NCBI GenBank assembly: GCA_945874125.1
Contig: CAMCFB010000010.1
Span: 1-35,611, forward strand
Source: Verrucomicrobia subdivision 6 bacterium
GTDB taxonomy: Bacteria > Verrucomicrobiota > Verrucomicrobiia > Methylacidiphilales > Verrucolacustridaceae
Reading direction: 5' to 3'
Length of the DNA: 35,611 nt
The notes under the pieces are model-generated. The model had not been told where the DNA came from and searched no databases. It saw nothing but the letters and a program-made list of their open reading frames with translations. Position 1 is the stretch's first letter. Each line of letters begins with the position of its first letter. The position numbers and the translations under genes are program-made. Below are positions 1-7,590 of this stretch, piece by piece.

Positions 1-506
1 AACTCCTGCGCCGACTTGGCAAAGCCATCCACCCGCCGCGCGGCCGACCGAATCTCATCCAACGCCGGCCCCGCCGAAGCCAGCATCGCATTCAAGCCCG
101 CCTCCTGCTCCCCCTTCACTCTCTCCCCCGCCTGAATAAAAGTTCCATCCAACGTTTCGGGTGGCACCACCCGCACAAACCGATCCCCCAACATGCCATA
201 CTGATCAATCCGAAATTTCGAGTGGGTCGGTAACTGGGTCCCGTCATCAATCCGCAAGGTCAACTCCACGTAATTTTGCCCAACCCGGTAGATGGGAGTA
301 TCCGCCACAATCCCAATTTGGGCCCCCCGTAAGAGCACTTTCGAATTCTTTAGGATATCGCGCGCGTCCTCAAACTCCACCACCACCGGGTAGGTTTTGC
401 GGAAATAGTTTCCTAGCTTTCCAAAAGCCACAATTAATCCCGCCATCGCCAGCAAGCCGGCGAGCACGAAAAAACCCACTTTGGTCTCCATCTTGCTCTC
501 TTTCAT
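1..506 (-). CDS. mlaD: MCE/MlaD family lipid-transport substrate-binding protein, C-terminus beyond the left edge (partial)
   Basis: Minus-strand reading from ATG at 506: MKESKMETKVGFFVLAGLLAMAGLIVAFGKLGNYFRKTYPVVVEFEDARDILKNSKVLLRGAQIGIV..., the typical MCE N-terminal TM plus MlaD domain; immediately downstream of mlaF/mlaE. Confidence 0.9.
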   Translation of the reverse strand, partial: MKESKMETKVGFFVLAGLLAMAGLIVAFGKLGNYFRKTYPVVVEFEDARDILKNSKVLLRGAQIGIVADTPIYRVGQNYVELTLRIDDGTQLPTHSKFRIDQYGMLGDRFVRVVPPETLDGTFIQAGERVKGEQEAGLNAMLASAGPALDEIRSAARRVDGFAKSAQE

Positions 507-519
507 GAAGCTCCTTTCG

Positions 520-1266
520 TTATCCCGTGATTCCGATTCCTTCAGCATGCCCCCGAACAAAGTCGCGCACCAGCGGATCCTGACACCGATCCACCTGATC
601 GGGAGTCCCTTCAAAGTAAATCTTCCCCTCATGTAAATAGGAAATTCGATCCCCCACCATCCGGGCACTCACCATATCGTGCGTCACCACAATCGAAGCC
701 ATGCCAAACATCTTCCCCAAATGCAAAATCAAACGATTGATGCTGTCCGCCACAATCGGATCCAGCCCCGTCGTCGGCTCGTCATACAACATAATGTCCG
801 GCCGCGAAATGATCGCTCGGGCCAACGCCGCCCTTTTCTTCATCCCGCCACTCAGCTCCGCCGGCATCTTCTCTTCCGTGCCACTTAAAGAAACGATGCG
901 CAGCGCCTCCGCCACTTTTTGCCGTAATACCTCCTCGCTTTTCTCTCCCTGCTCCCGCAACGGAAAAGCCAAGTTGGCAAAGACCGACAAGGAATCAAAC
1001 AGCGCCGCCCCCTGAAAAAGCATCCCAATTTTTCGCCGATACGGATTCCACTCCTCCTCACTTAAACCCGTCAGCTTCTTGCCCTCAAAAACCACACTCC
1101 CCGCCTCCGGCTGCAACAATCCCATGATCACCCGCAACATCACACTCTTGCCACAGCCACTCCTCCCAATCACCACCACCCGCTCCGCCGGCCCCACCCG
1201 CAAATTGACCCCCCGCAACACCTCCTGCCCCCCCATGCTTTTTCGAATTCCGTGTAGTTCAAGCAT
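520..1266 (-). CDS. mlaF: ABC transporter ATP-binding protein, Mla-type
   Basis: Walker A GRSGCGKS, signature LSGGMKKRAALARAI, Walker B IMLYDEPTTGLDP; operonic with MlaE and MlaD. Confidence 0.93.
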   Translation of the reverse strand: MLELHGIRKSMGGQEVLRGVNLRVGPAERVVVIGRSGCGKSVMLRVIMGLLQPEAGSVVFEGKKLTGLSEEEWNPYRRKIGMLFQGAALFDSLSVFANLAFPLREQGEKSEEVLRQKVAEALRIVSLSGTEEKMPAELSGGMKKRAALARAIISRPDIMLYDEPTTGLDPIVADSINRLILHLGKMFGMASIVVTHDMVSARMVGDRISYLHEGKIYFEGTPDQVDRCQDPLVRDFVRGHAEGIGITG

Positions 1267-1275
1267 GGCTGGGTC

Positions 1276-2073
1276 CTAGTTGGAGTAGAGCAACGCGTTG
1301 AGCAGCACCGTCAGGAAAAAGTTTACGATCAGCAGGGTGAGGGAGGCATTCACCACCGCCTCCGTCGTCGTCTTTCCCACCCCCGCCGTCCCCGGAGGAC
1401 AGTTCATTCCCTTATGGCAGGCAATCGCCGAAATAATGATCGCGAAAATAAACGACTTAATCAGGGCAATCACCACATCCTTGCTGTCGGTAAACTTAAT
1501 CGTGTTGTCCCAATAATAAGCCCCGTCCACCCCAAAGATTTTCACCGCCACAAAGTATCCACACCCGATTCCCGTGACCAACGCCAATCCGGTCAATATC
1601 GGTGCCGATATCACCAAGGCCAAAAACCTCGGCACAATCAGGTACTCGGTCGGATACACCCCCAACGCCCGCAAGGCATCCACCTGCTCCGTGATTTTCA
1701 TCGAGCTTAACTCCGCCGCCATCGCCGCTCCCACCCTCCCCGCCAAAAGCAAACAACACAACACCGGGCCCAACTCCCGACACATCGCGATCGAAACGGT
1801 CGGCCCGATCGCCGACTCCATCCCAAACCGTTTAAACTGAAACCAAACCTGCGCCGCGAACACCGCACCCGTAAAAGCCCCCGTCGTCAAAACAACCACT
1901 TGCGAACGAATCCCAATAAAATACATCTGCTCGAAAATCTGATCCCACCGCAGCCGATACTGCACCATGCTGCGCAACGTATCCCCCAAAAGAAGAAAGA
2001 CCTCCCCCGCCGTCCGACAGGAGTCCGTAAAAACGGTTCCCACTTTCCCAACCAGATGCAAAACCCTCCCCAT
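1276..2073 (-). CDS. mlaE: MlaE family ABC transporter permease
   Basis: Sequence VVVLTTGAFTGAVFAAQ...GRVGAAMAAELSSMKITEQVDALRALGVYPTEYLIVPR is characteristic of MlaE/YrbE. Confidence 0.93.
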   Translation of the reverse strand: MGRVLHLVGKVGTVFTDSCRTAGEVFLLLGDTLRSMVQYRLRWDQIFEQMYFIGIRSQVVVLTTGAFTGAVFAAQVWFQFKRFGMESAIGPTVSIAMCRELGPVLCCLLLAGRVGAAMAAELSSMKITEQVDALRALGVYPTEYLIVPRFLALVISAPILTGLALVTGIGCGYFVAVKIFGVDGAYYWDNTIKFTDSKDVVIALIKSFIFAIIISAIACHKGMNCPPGTAGVGKTTTEAVVNASLTLLIVNFFLTVLLNALLYSN

Positions 2074-2104
2074 CCCTATGTTCTAGGCAACGCCCCTGCC
2101 CGCA

Positions 2105-2779
2105 TCAAGCCGACCGCCCAAACCACTCCGATAACTCGCTCACCTGTAACTCATCCAACCGCTCCACCTCCCGATCTACCCCCTCCAAATGCCCCCCCGG
2201 ATGTGTCGTGGTCACACCGACGACTCTCATCCCCGCCGCCCGCCCCGCCTCCACCCCCGCCGGAGCATCCTCGAAAACCACACACCGCTCCGGACTTGCC
2301 TCCAATCTTCTGGCCACTTCTAAAAATACATCCGGCGCCGGCTTCCCCCGCTGCACATCCCCCGCCGTCACCGCCGTCCGAAAAAACCGCTCCAATCCCA
2401 GCAGCCCCAATCCCAACTTCACATTCTTATCCTCCGTGGAAGAACCGATCCCACACCGAATCCCCTCCCGCTCCAACCGCTCCAGCCAACACTTCACTCC
2501 AGGCAATGGTTCGATCCCCCGCTCCTGCACCACCTCACGATACAACTCCTCCTTGCGCCGGCTCAAAGTATCAATCTCTTCCACACTCTCCGACCACTTC
2601 AGCATATCCCTCATAATTTCAATATTCCTTCGCCCAAACCCCTTCAAGAAATGTCCCTGCGGCAACACCCGCCCCACCTCCTTCGCCAATCGCTCCCAAC
2701 TCTCCTCATGATGCCGCGAACTATCCAAAATCACCCCGTCCCAATCAAAAACCGCTGCCCATCCTTGTTTCATCCTCAC
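2105..2779 (-). CDS. HAD-superfamily hydrolase, beta-phosphoglucomutase-like
   Basis: [13 protein letters not shown] (HAD motif I), [43 protein letters not shown]. Confidence 0.88.
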   Translation of the reverse strand: MRMKQGWAAVFDWDGVILDSSRHHEESWERLAKEVGRVLPQGHFLKGFGRRNIEIMRDMLKWSESVEEIDTLSRRKEELYREVVQERGIEPLPGVKCWLERLEREGIRCGIGSSTEDKNVKLGLGLLGLERFFRTAVTAGDVQRGKPAPDVFLEVARRLEASPERCVVFEDAPAGVEAGRAAGMRVVGVTTTHPGGHLEGVDREVERLDELQVSELSEWFGRSA

Positions 2780-2838
2780 TGGACATAGCGGGTCACCTTC
2801 CCACTTTCAAACTTTCCTCCTTTCGCCATCCTCTTCCC

Positions 2839-3855
2839 ATGTCCGCCAAGTCCCTCGAAAAGCTGAACGCCCAACCCAGCGACGCCGTCGATCTTTCCCT
2901 TCGCCCCTCCCGACTGGCCGACTTCACCGGCCAACCCAAACTCAAGGACCGACTCGGCATCCTCCTCGATTCCGCTCGCGCCCGCTCGCAACCCCTCGAT
3001 CACCTCCTCCTCAGCGGCCCCCCTGGCCTCGGCAAAACCACGCTCGCTCACATTCTTGGAGCCGAAATGAACGCCACCGTCCGCACCACCTCCGGTCCCG
3101 CCATCGAAAAAGCAGGTGACCTCGCCGGTCTCCTCACCGGACTGCAAGAGGGCGACATTCTCTTCATCGACGAAATCCACCGCCTCTCCAAAGTGATCGA
3201 AGAGTACCTCTATCCCGCCGTCGAAGATTTTCGGATCGATATCGTCATCGATCAAGGCCCCGCCGCCCGCTCCGTCCGCCTCAACCTTCCCCGCTTTACG
3301 CTGATCGGTGCCACCACCCGCGCGGGCCTTCTCAGCGCCCCTCTCCGCTCCCGCTTCGGCGTCGCCCACCGCCTCGACTACTACTCCGTCGAGGATCTGA
3401 CCTCCATCGTCCGCCGCTCCGCCTCCCTCCTCGGCGTCCAACTGGAAAATGCCGCCGCCCCCGAAATCGCCCGCCGTTGCCGAGGCACCCCTCGGATCGC
3501 CAACAATCTTCTGCGCTGGGTCCGTGACTATGCTCTCGCTCGAACCCAAGGTATCGCCTCCGCCCCCACCGCCATTGCCGCCCTCGAAATGCTCGAAATC
3601 GACCAGCACGGCTTGGATGAAATGGATAAACGCCTTCTCCAAGCCCTCACCGGAAAACTAAAAGGCGGCCCCGCCGGCCTCCACTCCCTCGCCGCCTCCG
3701 TCGGAGAGGAGCCAGGCACTCTGGAGGAAGTCCACGAACCTTACCTCATCCTCGAGGGCTACCTTCAACGCACGCAGCAAGGCCGCGTCGCCCTGCCCCG
3801 CGCCTACGAAGTTCTCGGCCTCAAGCCACCCGCCTCCCAAGCCACTCTCCTTTAA
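2839..3855 (+). CDS. ruvB: Holliday junction branch migration DNA helicase RuvB
   Basis: [63 protein letters not shown], winged-helix C-terminus. Confidence 0.96.
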   Translation: MSAKSLEKLNAQPSDAVDLSLRPSRLADFTGQPKLKDRLGILLDSARARSQPLDHLLLSGPPGLGKTTLAHILGAEMNATVRTTSGPAIEKAGDLAGLLTGLQEGDILFIDEIHRLSKVIEEYLYPAVEDFRIDIVIDQGPAARSVRLNLPRFTLIGATTRAGLLSAPLRSRFGVAHRLDYYSVEDLTSIVRRSASLLGVQLENAAAPEIARRCRGTPRIANNLLRWVRDYALARTQGIASAPTAIAALEMLEIDQHGLDEMDKRLLQALTGKLKGGPAGLHSLAASVGEEPGTLEEVHEPYLILEGYLQRTQQGRVALPRAYEVLGLKPPASQATLL

Positions 3856-3878
3856 AATCAACGCCGATTCGATACGGC

Positions 3879-5702
3879 ATGAAATTCTCGCTTTTTCTCT
3901 TTGCCACTCTTTTCCCTTTCCTCACTTTTGCGGAGGAAGAAAAACTTTGGCCGCCCCGCGGCAACAACCGCCCCCTCATCGCCGCTTCCCAAGCCCTCTG
4001 GTGGAATAAAGACGACCCCGAAGCCCGGAAACTGAAAGCTCGCGCCCTCGACTTCGCCGGACGCTACGCCGAAGCGGAAAAAGCCGCCCGTTTCGCTCTC
4101 CTCGTCGCCCCGCAGGACCCAGAGGTTCAACGCATCCTCGGACGTAGCCTTCTTCACCAAGGAAAACTCGCCCAAGCCAAAAGCGCACTCGAACGCGCCG
4201 GTCAACTGGGTGACACCCTCTCCCGCTCCCTCGCCAGCCTGCTTCGCCCCGATCGCATGAGCCTTGGAAACCTCGACCCGAAAATCTCCCGCTGCCTTGT
4301 CCAAATCCAAGATGACCAAGGACGCGGCATCGGCTCCGGCTCTTTTGTCTCCTCCAATGGAATCGTCCTCACCGCCGCTCACGTGGTCGCAGGTCGAAAA
4401 CGAGTTCTCATCCGAAACGCGGATGGCGAAATCTTTCCCGCCAAGTCGATCTGCCCGGGGGATTTCTCCGCCGATGCGGTTTTGCTGCAGACCTCAGCTC
4501 AGTCGAAAGATTTCCTTGTCCTCGCCGAGACCGATCCCGCCCCCCACGAATCCCTCACCGTTTCCGGCTTCCCCCTCTCGATCGATCTTCCGCTGACCTC
4601 GCGTGGCCAAACTCGCTCCAAAGCCAAAGACCGCACTCTCTCCACCACCATCCCCCTCATGCCCGGACAATCAGGTTCCCCTGTTCTCAATGCCCAAAAC
4701 CAAATTGTGGGCTTGGCCTCCCGCGGATCTCTCCCCCTCCTCACCCGCTCCGCCCCCGCCCGCTCGGAAGCAGTCGCCAACTCCGCCCTCACCACCCTGT
4801 GGGATTCCACCCGTCAAAAAGGCAGCTTTTTCGATATTCGCCAGCTACCCCAATGGACCGACAAAAATACCTTTTTCGACCCGGCCGTCTCCTCCGCCGA
4901 GCAGACCGTTCTCGACCAAAACTTTGCCCAATCGGAGAAAGCCATCACCCAAGTCATCGAAAAACATCCCCGCGATGCCGGCCTCCTCCTTCGTCGCGCT
5001 CTGACCCGCGTCGCCCTGAATCACATTTCTGAAGCCGAGGCCGACATACGCCTCGCCGCCCTCCTCGATCCAAAAAATCCCGAACCCCATAGGCTCCTCA
5101 CCGGCCTATTCCTACAAACAGGGCGTGCCGCCGCCGCCACCCAAGAAATGGAAATCGCTCGGCAACTCGACCCGGACGATGCCGATACGGCGGAGGAACT
5201 TGCCGAGATTTACCTTTCCCAAGGCTTGTTTGCCAAAGCTCTCTCGCCCGCCGAAGAAACCACCCGACTCAATCCAGAATCGTGCCGCGCTTGGTCGATC
5301 CTCTCCGCCGCTCAACTCGCCACCGGTCACTTGGCCGATGCCCGGCAGGCAGCCGAGACCGCGACCCAACGTGGCCCCGAGGATCCGCGTGCTTGGGTTC
5401 AACTGGCCGCCAGTCTCAATGCCGCCCACGACTTCTCCACCGCCAAGACTGCCGCGGAACAGGCCACCCAACTCGCCCCAGGCGAAGCCCGCGCCTGGCT
5501 CAATCTGGCCACCGCCTACGCCGGCCTCGACCAATACAACGATGCCATCCCCCACGCGGAACAAGCCACTCAACTCGAACCCAAAAATCGGGCAGGGTGG
5601 AATCTCCTCGCCGCCCTCTATCGGGAGCTCAACCAGACGGAGGAAGCAAATGCCGCCTTCGCTCGCGCCCGTGCCCTTGATCTTCCCCCAACCGATCGTT
5701 GA
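3879..5702 (+). CDS. Secreted TPR protein with embedded trypsin-like serine protease domain
   Basis: Signal peptide MKFSLFLFATLFPFLTFAEE; N-terminal TPR-like helices; protease motifs LTAAHVV and PGQSGSPVLN; long C-terminal TPR array. Confidence 0.85.
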   Translation: MKFSLFLFATLFPFLTFAEEEKLWPPRGNNRPLIAASQALWWNKDDPEARKLKARALDFAGRYAEAEKAARFALLVAPQDPEVQRILGRSLLHQGKLAQAKSALERAGQLGDTLSRSLASLLRPDRMSLGNLDPKISRCLVQIQDDQGRGIGSGSFVSSNGIVLTAAHVVAGRKRVLIRNADGEIFPAKSICPGDFSADAVLLQTSAQSKDFLVLAETDPAPHESLTVSGFPLSIDLPLTSRGQTRSKAKDRTLSTTIPLMPGQSGSPVLNAQNQIVGLASRGSLPLLTRSAPARSEAVANSALTTLWDSTRQKGSFFDIRQLPQWTDKNTFFDPAVSSAEQTVLDQNFAQSEKAITQVIEKHPRDAGLLLRRALTRVALNHISEAEADIRLAALLDPKNPEPHRLLTGLFLQTGRAAAATQEMEIARQLDPDDADTAEELAEIYLSQGLFAKALSPAEETTRLNPESCRAWSILSAAQLATGHLADARQAAETATQRGPEDPRAWVQLAASLNAAHDFSTAKTAAEQATQLAPGEARAWLNLATAYAGLDQYNDAIPHAEQATQLEPKNRAGWNLLAALYRELNQTEEANAAFARARALDLPPTDR

Positions 5703-5732
5703 CCTCACCCTAGGTACGTTTACCCTCAAGCC

Positions 5733-6023
5733 ATGAAATTAACTCATCCACTCGCACTTCTCCCCACTCTGCTCCTTTCTTTCCTCTCCTTAGCGTCCGC
5801 AGAGACGTGCAAAAAACGCTGCAACGAATGTTGCCCGGCAAGTGCCCCCTGCTGCCCTACGCCCAACTGCACCAAGGTGTGCAACGAGTGCTGCAAATCA
5901 GAAGATTCCTGCTGCTCGGGCAAGAAATCGAAATGCTCCTCCACTTCATCCTCTGTTCCCTTGGAGCGGGGTGGCAAAAAAATGTCCCCCTACGCTGACA
6001 AAGGCACCAACCGCCGCTACTAA
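5733..6023 (+). CDS. Small secreted Cys-rich protein with two 20-aa CxxxCNECCxxxxxCC repeats
   Basis: Signal peptide MKLTHPLALLPTLLLSFLSLASA, then CKKRCNECCPASAPCCPTPN / CTKVCNECCKSEDSCCSGKK. Confidence 0.75.
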   Translation: MKLTHPLALLPTLLLSFLSLASAETCKKRCNECCPASAPCCPTPNCTKVCNECCKSEDSCCSGKKSKCSSTSSSVPLERGGKKMSPYADKGTNRRY

Positions 6024-6033
6024 CCCTGCCCAC

Positions 6034-6071
6034 AAAAAAAAGGGGCGTGCACCCCGAGGGATACACGCCCC
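6034..6071 (-). terminator. Intrinsic terminator for the minus-strand 42-aa ORF, also lying downstream of the plus-strand 5733 gene
   Basis: GGGGCGTG (6042-6049) / CACGCCCC (6064-6071) perfect stem; minus strand reads ...CACGCCCC(stem)TTTTTTTT. Confidence 0.85.
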
Positions 6072-6089
6072 AGATCGGCTAACTCAGGC

Positions 6090-6218
6090 TCAGCACCCGC
6101 AATTGCAGGACTGACAATCGCCCGGCTGGCACTTAACGCATTTGCACCCACAGCAGTCGGCCGCGAAGGCCAATCCTGCGGTGAAGAGCACCGCCACAGC
6201 CAAGAGAACATATTTCAT
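6090..6218 (-). CDS. 42-aa secreted metallothionein-like Cys-rich peptide (not in the supplied ORF track)
   Basis: Minus translation MKYVLLAVAVLFTAGLAFAADCCGCKCVKCQPGDCQSCNCGC*; SD AGGAG upstream (...TCAGGAGATAAAAATATG); clear signal peptide; followed by a strong intrinsic terminator. Confidence 0.8.
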   Translation of the reverse strand: MKYVLLAVAVLFTAGLAFAADCCGCKCVKCQPGDCQSCNCGC

Positions 6219-6249
6219 ATTTTTATCTCCTGATTGAGTTTCAAAGAAC

Positions 6250-6286
6250 CGACGTGAAAGACCCGGAATCGTTGCCGGGCACGTCG
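6250..6286. repeat. Inverted repeat/hairpin between the 6291 minus ORF and the 42-aa peptide ORF
   Basis: CGACGTG (6250-6256) / CACGTCG (6280-6286), with inner CCCGG (6262-6266) / CCGGG (6275-6279). Confidence 0.55.
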
Positions 6287-6290
6287 CGAA

Positions 6291-6602
6291 TCAGGAGAGA
6301 ATTCGGGGAGGAGTCAGAAGCGGTCGCTCCGTTCGGACTGAAGCAGAAAGGGCTTTCTGCTCGGAGCTTATCGGAGAAGAGGTGGGCAACGACAACTCTA
6401 CCCGTGCAGAGGGAAGTGCCATCACCGAAGCCGAAGGAGTAGGACAAGCAGAACAAGGGGCAGGTATAGCTGGGGAGTGACAAGGTCGATCCGTTTCTCC
6501 GCAGCAACACGATTTCACCGGGCCCGCCTGAATCGGAACGGGAAGGGTTGAGAAGATGAACCCGACAAGAGCCAACGCTGCTGTAGCAACACTCACAGTC
6601 AT
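6291..6602 (-). CDS. Small putative secreted protein with a Cys-rich segment
   Basis: MTVSVATAALALVGFIFSTLPVPIQAGPVKSCCCGETDRPCHSPAIPAPCSACPTPS...; hydrophobic N-terminus followed by a Cys cluster; divergent from the YHS-like gene. Confidence 0.55.
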   Translation of the reverse strand: MTVSVATAALALVGFIFSTLPVPIQAGPVKSCCCGETDRPCHSPAIPAPCSACPTPSASVMALPSARVELSLPTSSPISSEQKALSASVRTERPLLTPPRILS

Positions 6603-6674
6603 ACCTTAATGTTGCCCGGACAAATAAGCAAATGAGCCACTTGCTACATAAGAAATTTCGCCCAAGATTACACA

Positions 6675-7007
6675 ATGTATATCCAAACCACCTCCATGCT
6701 GGCTGCCCTGATGGTAACTTTTAGTTCATTCGCTTGGGCCGAGGAGACTCCTCCAACAGCCCCAAAAAAAGCCGAAATTGTCACCACGGCCGAACAAAAA
6801 GCCAAAGCCGCCGAGCTGGCTAAGTCTTACCCCCTGACCACCTGCGTTGTTTCTCACGATGAAGTGGGTGGAACAAGCGATACGGTGGACGCCCTCTACG
6901 ATGGCCGGCTGATCCGGTTTTGCTGCAAAGGTTGCGTCAAATCCTTCAACAAGAATCCCAACAAATATCTCAAAGAGCTCGATACCGCAAAAAAGCCGGC
7001 TGCATAA
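6675..7007 (+). CDS. Secreted YHS/TRASH-like putative metal-binding protein
   Basis: Signal peptide MYIQTTSMLAALMVTFSSFAWAEE; ...YPLTTCVVSHDEVGG...LYDGRLIRFCCKGCVKSFNKNPNKYLKELD is YHS-like. Confidence 0.75.
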   Translation: MYIQTTSMLAALMVTFSSFAWAEETPPTAPKKAEIVTTAEQKAKAAELAKSYPLTTCVVSHDEVGGTSDTVDALYDGRLIRFCCKGCVKSFNKNPNKYLKELDTAKKPAA

Positions 7008-7043
7008 CCCCTTCACCCTGTGTGTCATAAAATCTCCAAGGGC

Positions 7044-7071
7044 TTGACCTGCCCTGCGGATTGATTAATTT
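7044..7071 (+). promoter_or_regulatory. Putative sigma70-type promoter for the structured leader RNA
   Basis: TTGACC (7044-7049), 16-bp spacer, TAATTT (7066-7071). Confidence 0.45.
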
Positions 7072-7077
7072 ACACCC

Positions 7078-7253
7078 AGCATTCCGAGTACTTCCGTCGC
7101 AAGATGGAAGTCCGCCAACCGGGGCTGGAGAAACCCACGGTGGCTGGAAAAAGACCCAAGGTCTTTTTCCGATGTGCGAGACAGGAGGGTCCTGACTCGA
7201 ACAAAGTTCTCCGCAGGCCAACCGCCCGCACAGGAATGTGTCGGCGGTTTTTT
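7078..7253 (+). ncRNA. Candidate structured RNA/leader of unknown class (four stacked hairpins plus intrinsic terminator)
   Basis: Perfect or near-perfect stems: 7090-7098/7103-7111 (9 bp, GCAA loop); 7114-7124/7134-7144 (GCCA-a-CCGGGG...CCC-a-CGGTGGC); 7146-7156/7160-7170 (11 bp); 7177-7186/7190-7199 (9 bp with A.A mismatch); terminator 7220-7253. Confidence 0.7.
7220..7253 (+). terminator. Intrinsic terminator at the end of the structured RNA, upstream of the 7296 ORF
   Basis: AACCGCC-cg-CACA-ggaa-TGTG-tc-GGCGGTT followed by a T run (7248-7253). Confidence 0.8.
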
Positions 7254-7266
7254 GTGCCCGCATCGG

Positions 7267-7292
7267 GATGCGTCAACCAAAGGAGACGCATC
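7267..7292 (+). promoter_or_regulatory. Hairpin presenting or sequestering the SD of the 7296 ORF
   Basis: GATGCGT (7267-7273) pairs with ACGCATC (7286-7292); loop contains AGGAG (7281-7285), 10 nt before the ATG. An overlapping alternative stem is GCAT-cggg-ATGC. Confidence 0.5.
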
Positions 7293-7295
7293 AAC

Positions 7296-7538
7296 ATGAG
7301 CACCGCAACCCTCGCGGCCCCCTGGGCCTCACTCAGCATCAAAATCGATTCGGAGAATCCGGATCATCACCTCTGGAACAATCACGGCACCTGGTGGATC
7401 CACTACACCGTCCACCAGCGCGACTACACCAAACGTCGGGTCCGAGTTTCACTCGAAACCCGAAACCTGCGCGAAGCGCGACAAAGACGAAATACCCTCT
7501 TCGCTCATCTAAAGGCGGAGGGGGTCGAAACTACCTAG
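7296..7538 (+). CDS. Small (80 aa) integrase-arm/AP2-like DNA-binding protein
   Basis: Start ATG 7296 with SD AGGAG; NHGTWWIHYTVHQRDYTKRRVRVSLETRNLREARQRRNTLFAHL resembles the arm-type N-terminal domain of tyrosine recombinases, but no catalytic domain follows. Confidence 0.65.
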   Translation: MSTATLAAPWASLSIKIDSENPDHHLWNNHGTWWIHYTVHQRDYTKRRVRVSLETRNLREARQRRNTLFAHLKAEGVETT

Positions 7539-7549
7539 TCCCACTGGAA

Positions 7550-7588
7550 AGGGGGCGCAGCTCTGAACAGGAGTTGCGCCCCTCTTTT
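7550..7588 (+). terminator. Intrinsic terminator after the 7296 ORF
   Basis: AGGGGGCGCA...TGCGCCCCT then CTTTT. Confidence 0.8.
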
Positions 7589-7590
7589 GA

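Noticed and set aside
1900-2711. Plus ORFs 1900..2616 and 2208..2711
   Set aside because: Pro/Ser/His-rich shadows opposite mlaE and the HAD gene.
2776-3642. 288-aa minus ORF opposite ruvB
   Set aside because: Low-complexity Gly/Glu-rich antisense shadow of ruvB, which has clear conserved motifs on the plus strand.
6241-6675. 144-aa minus ORF overlapping 6291..6602
   Set aside because: 6291..6602 has a plausible signal peptide and Cys cluster; the alternative frame overlaps the upstream YHS start and lacks family-like features.
7044-7253. 6S RNA, tmRNA, SRP RNA or RNase P RNA
   Set aside because: No long single rod with central bubble (6S), no tRNA-like ends (tmRNA), no GGAAG/SRP tetraloop motif, and no GAGGAAAGUCC/P4 core (RNase P).
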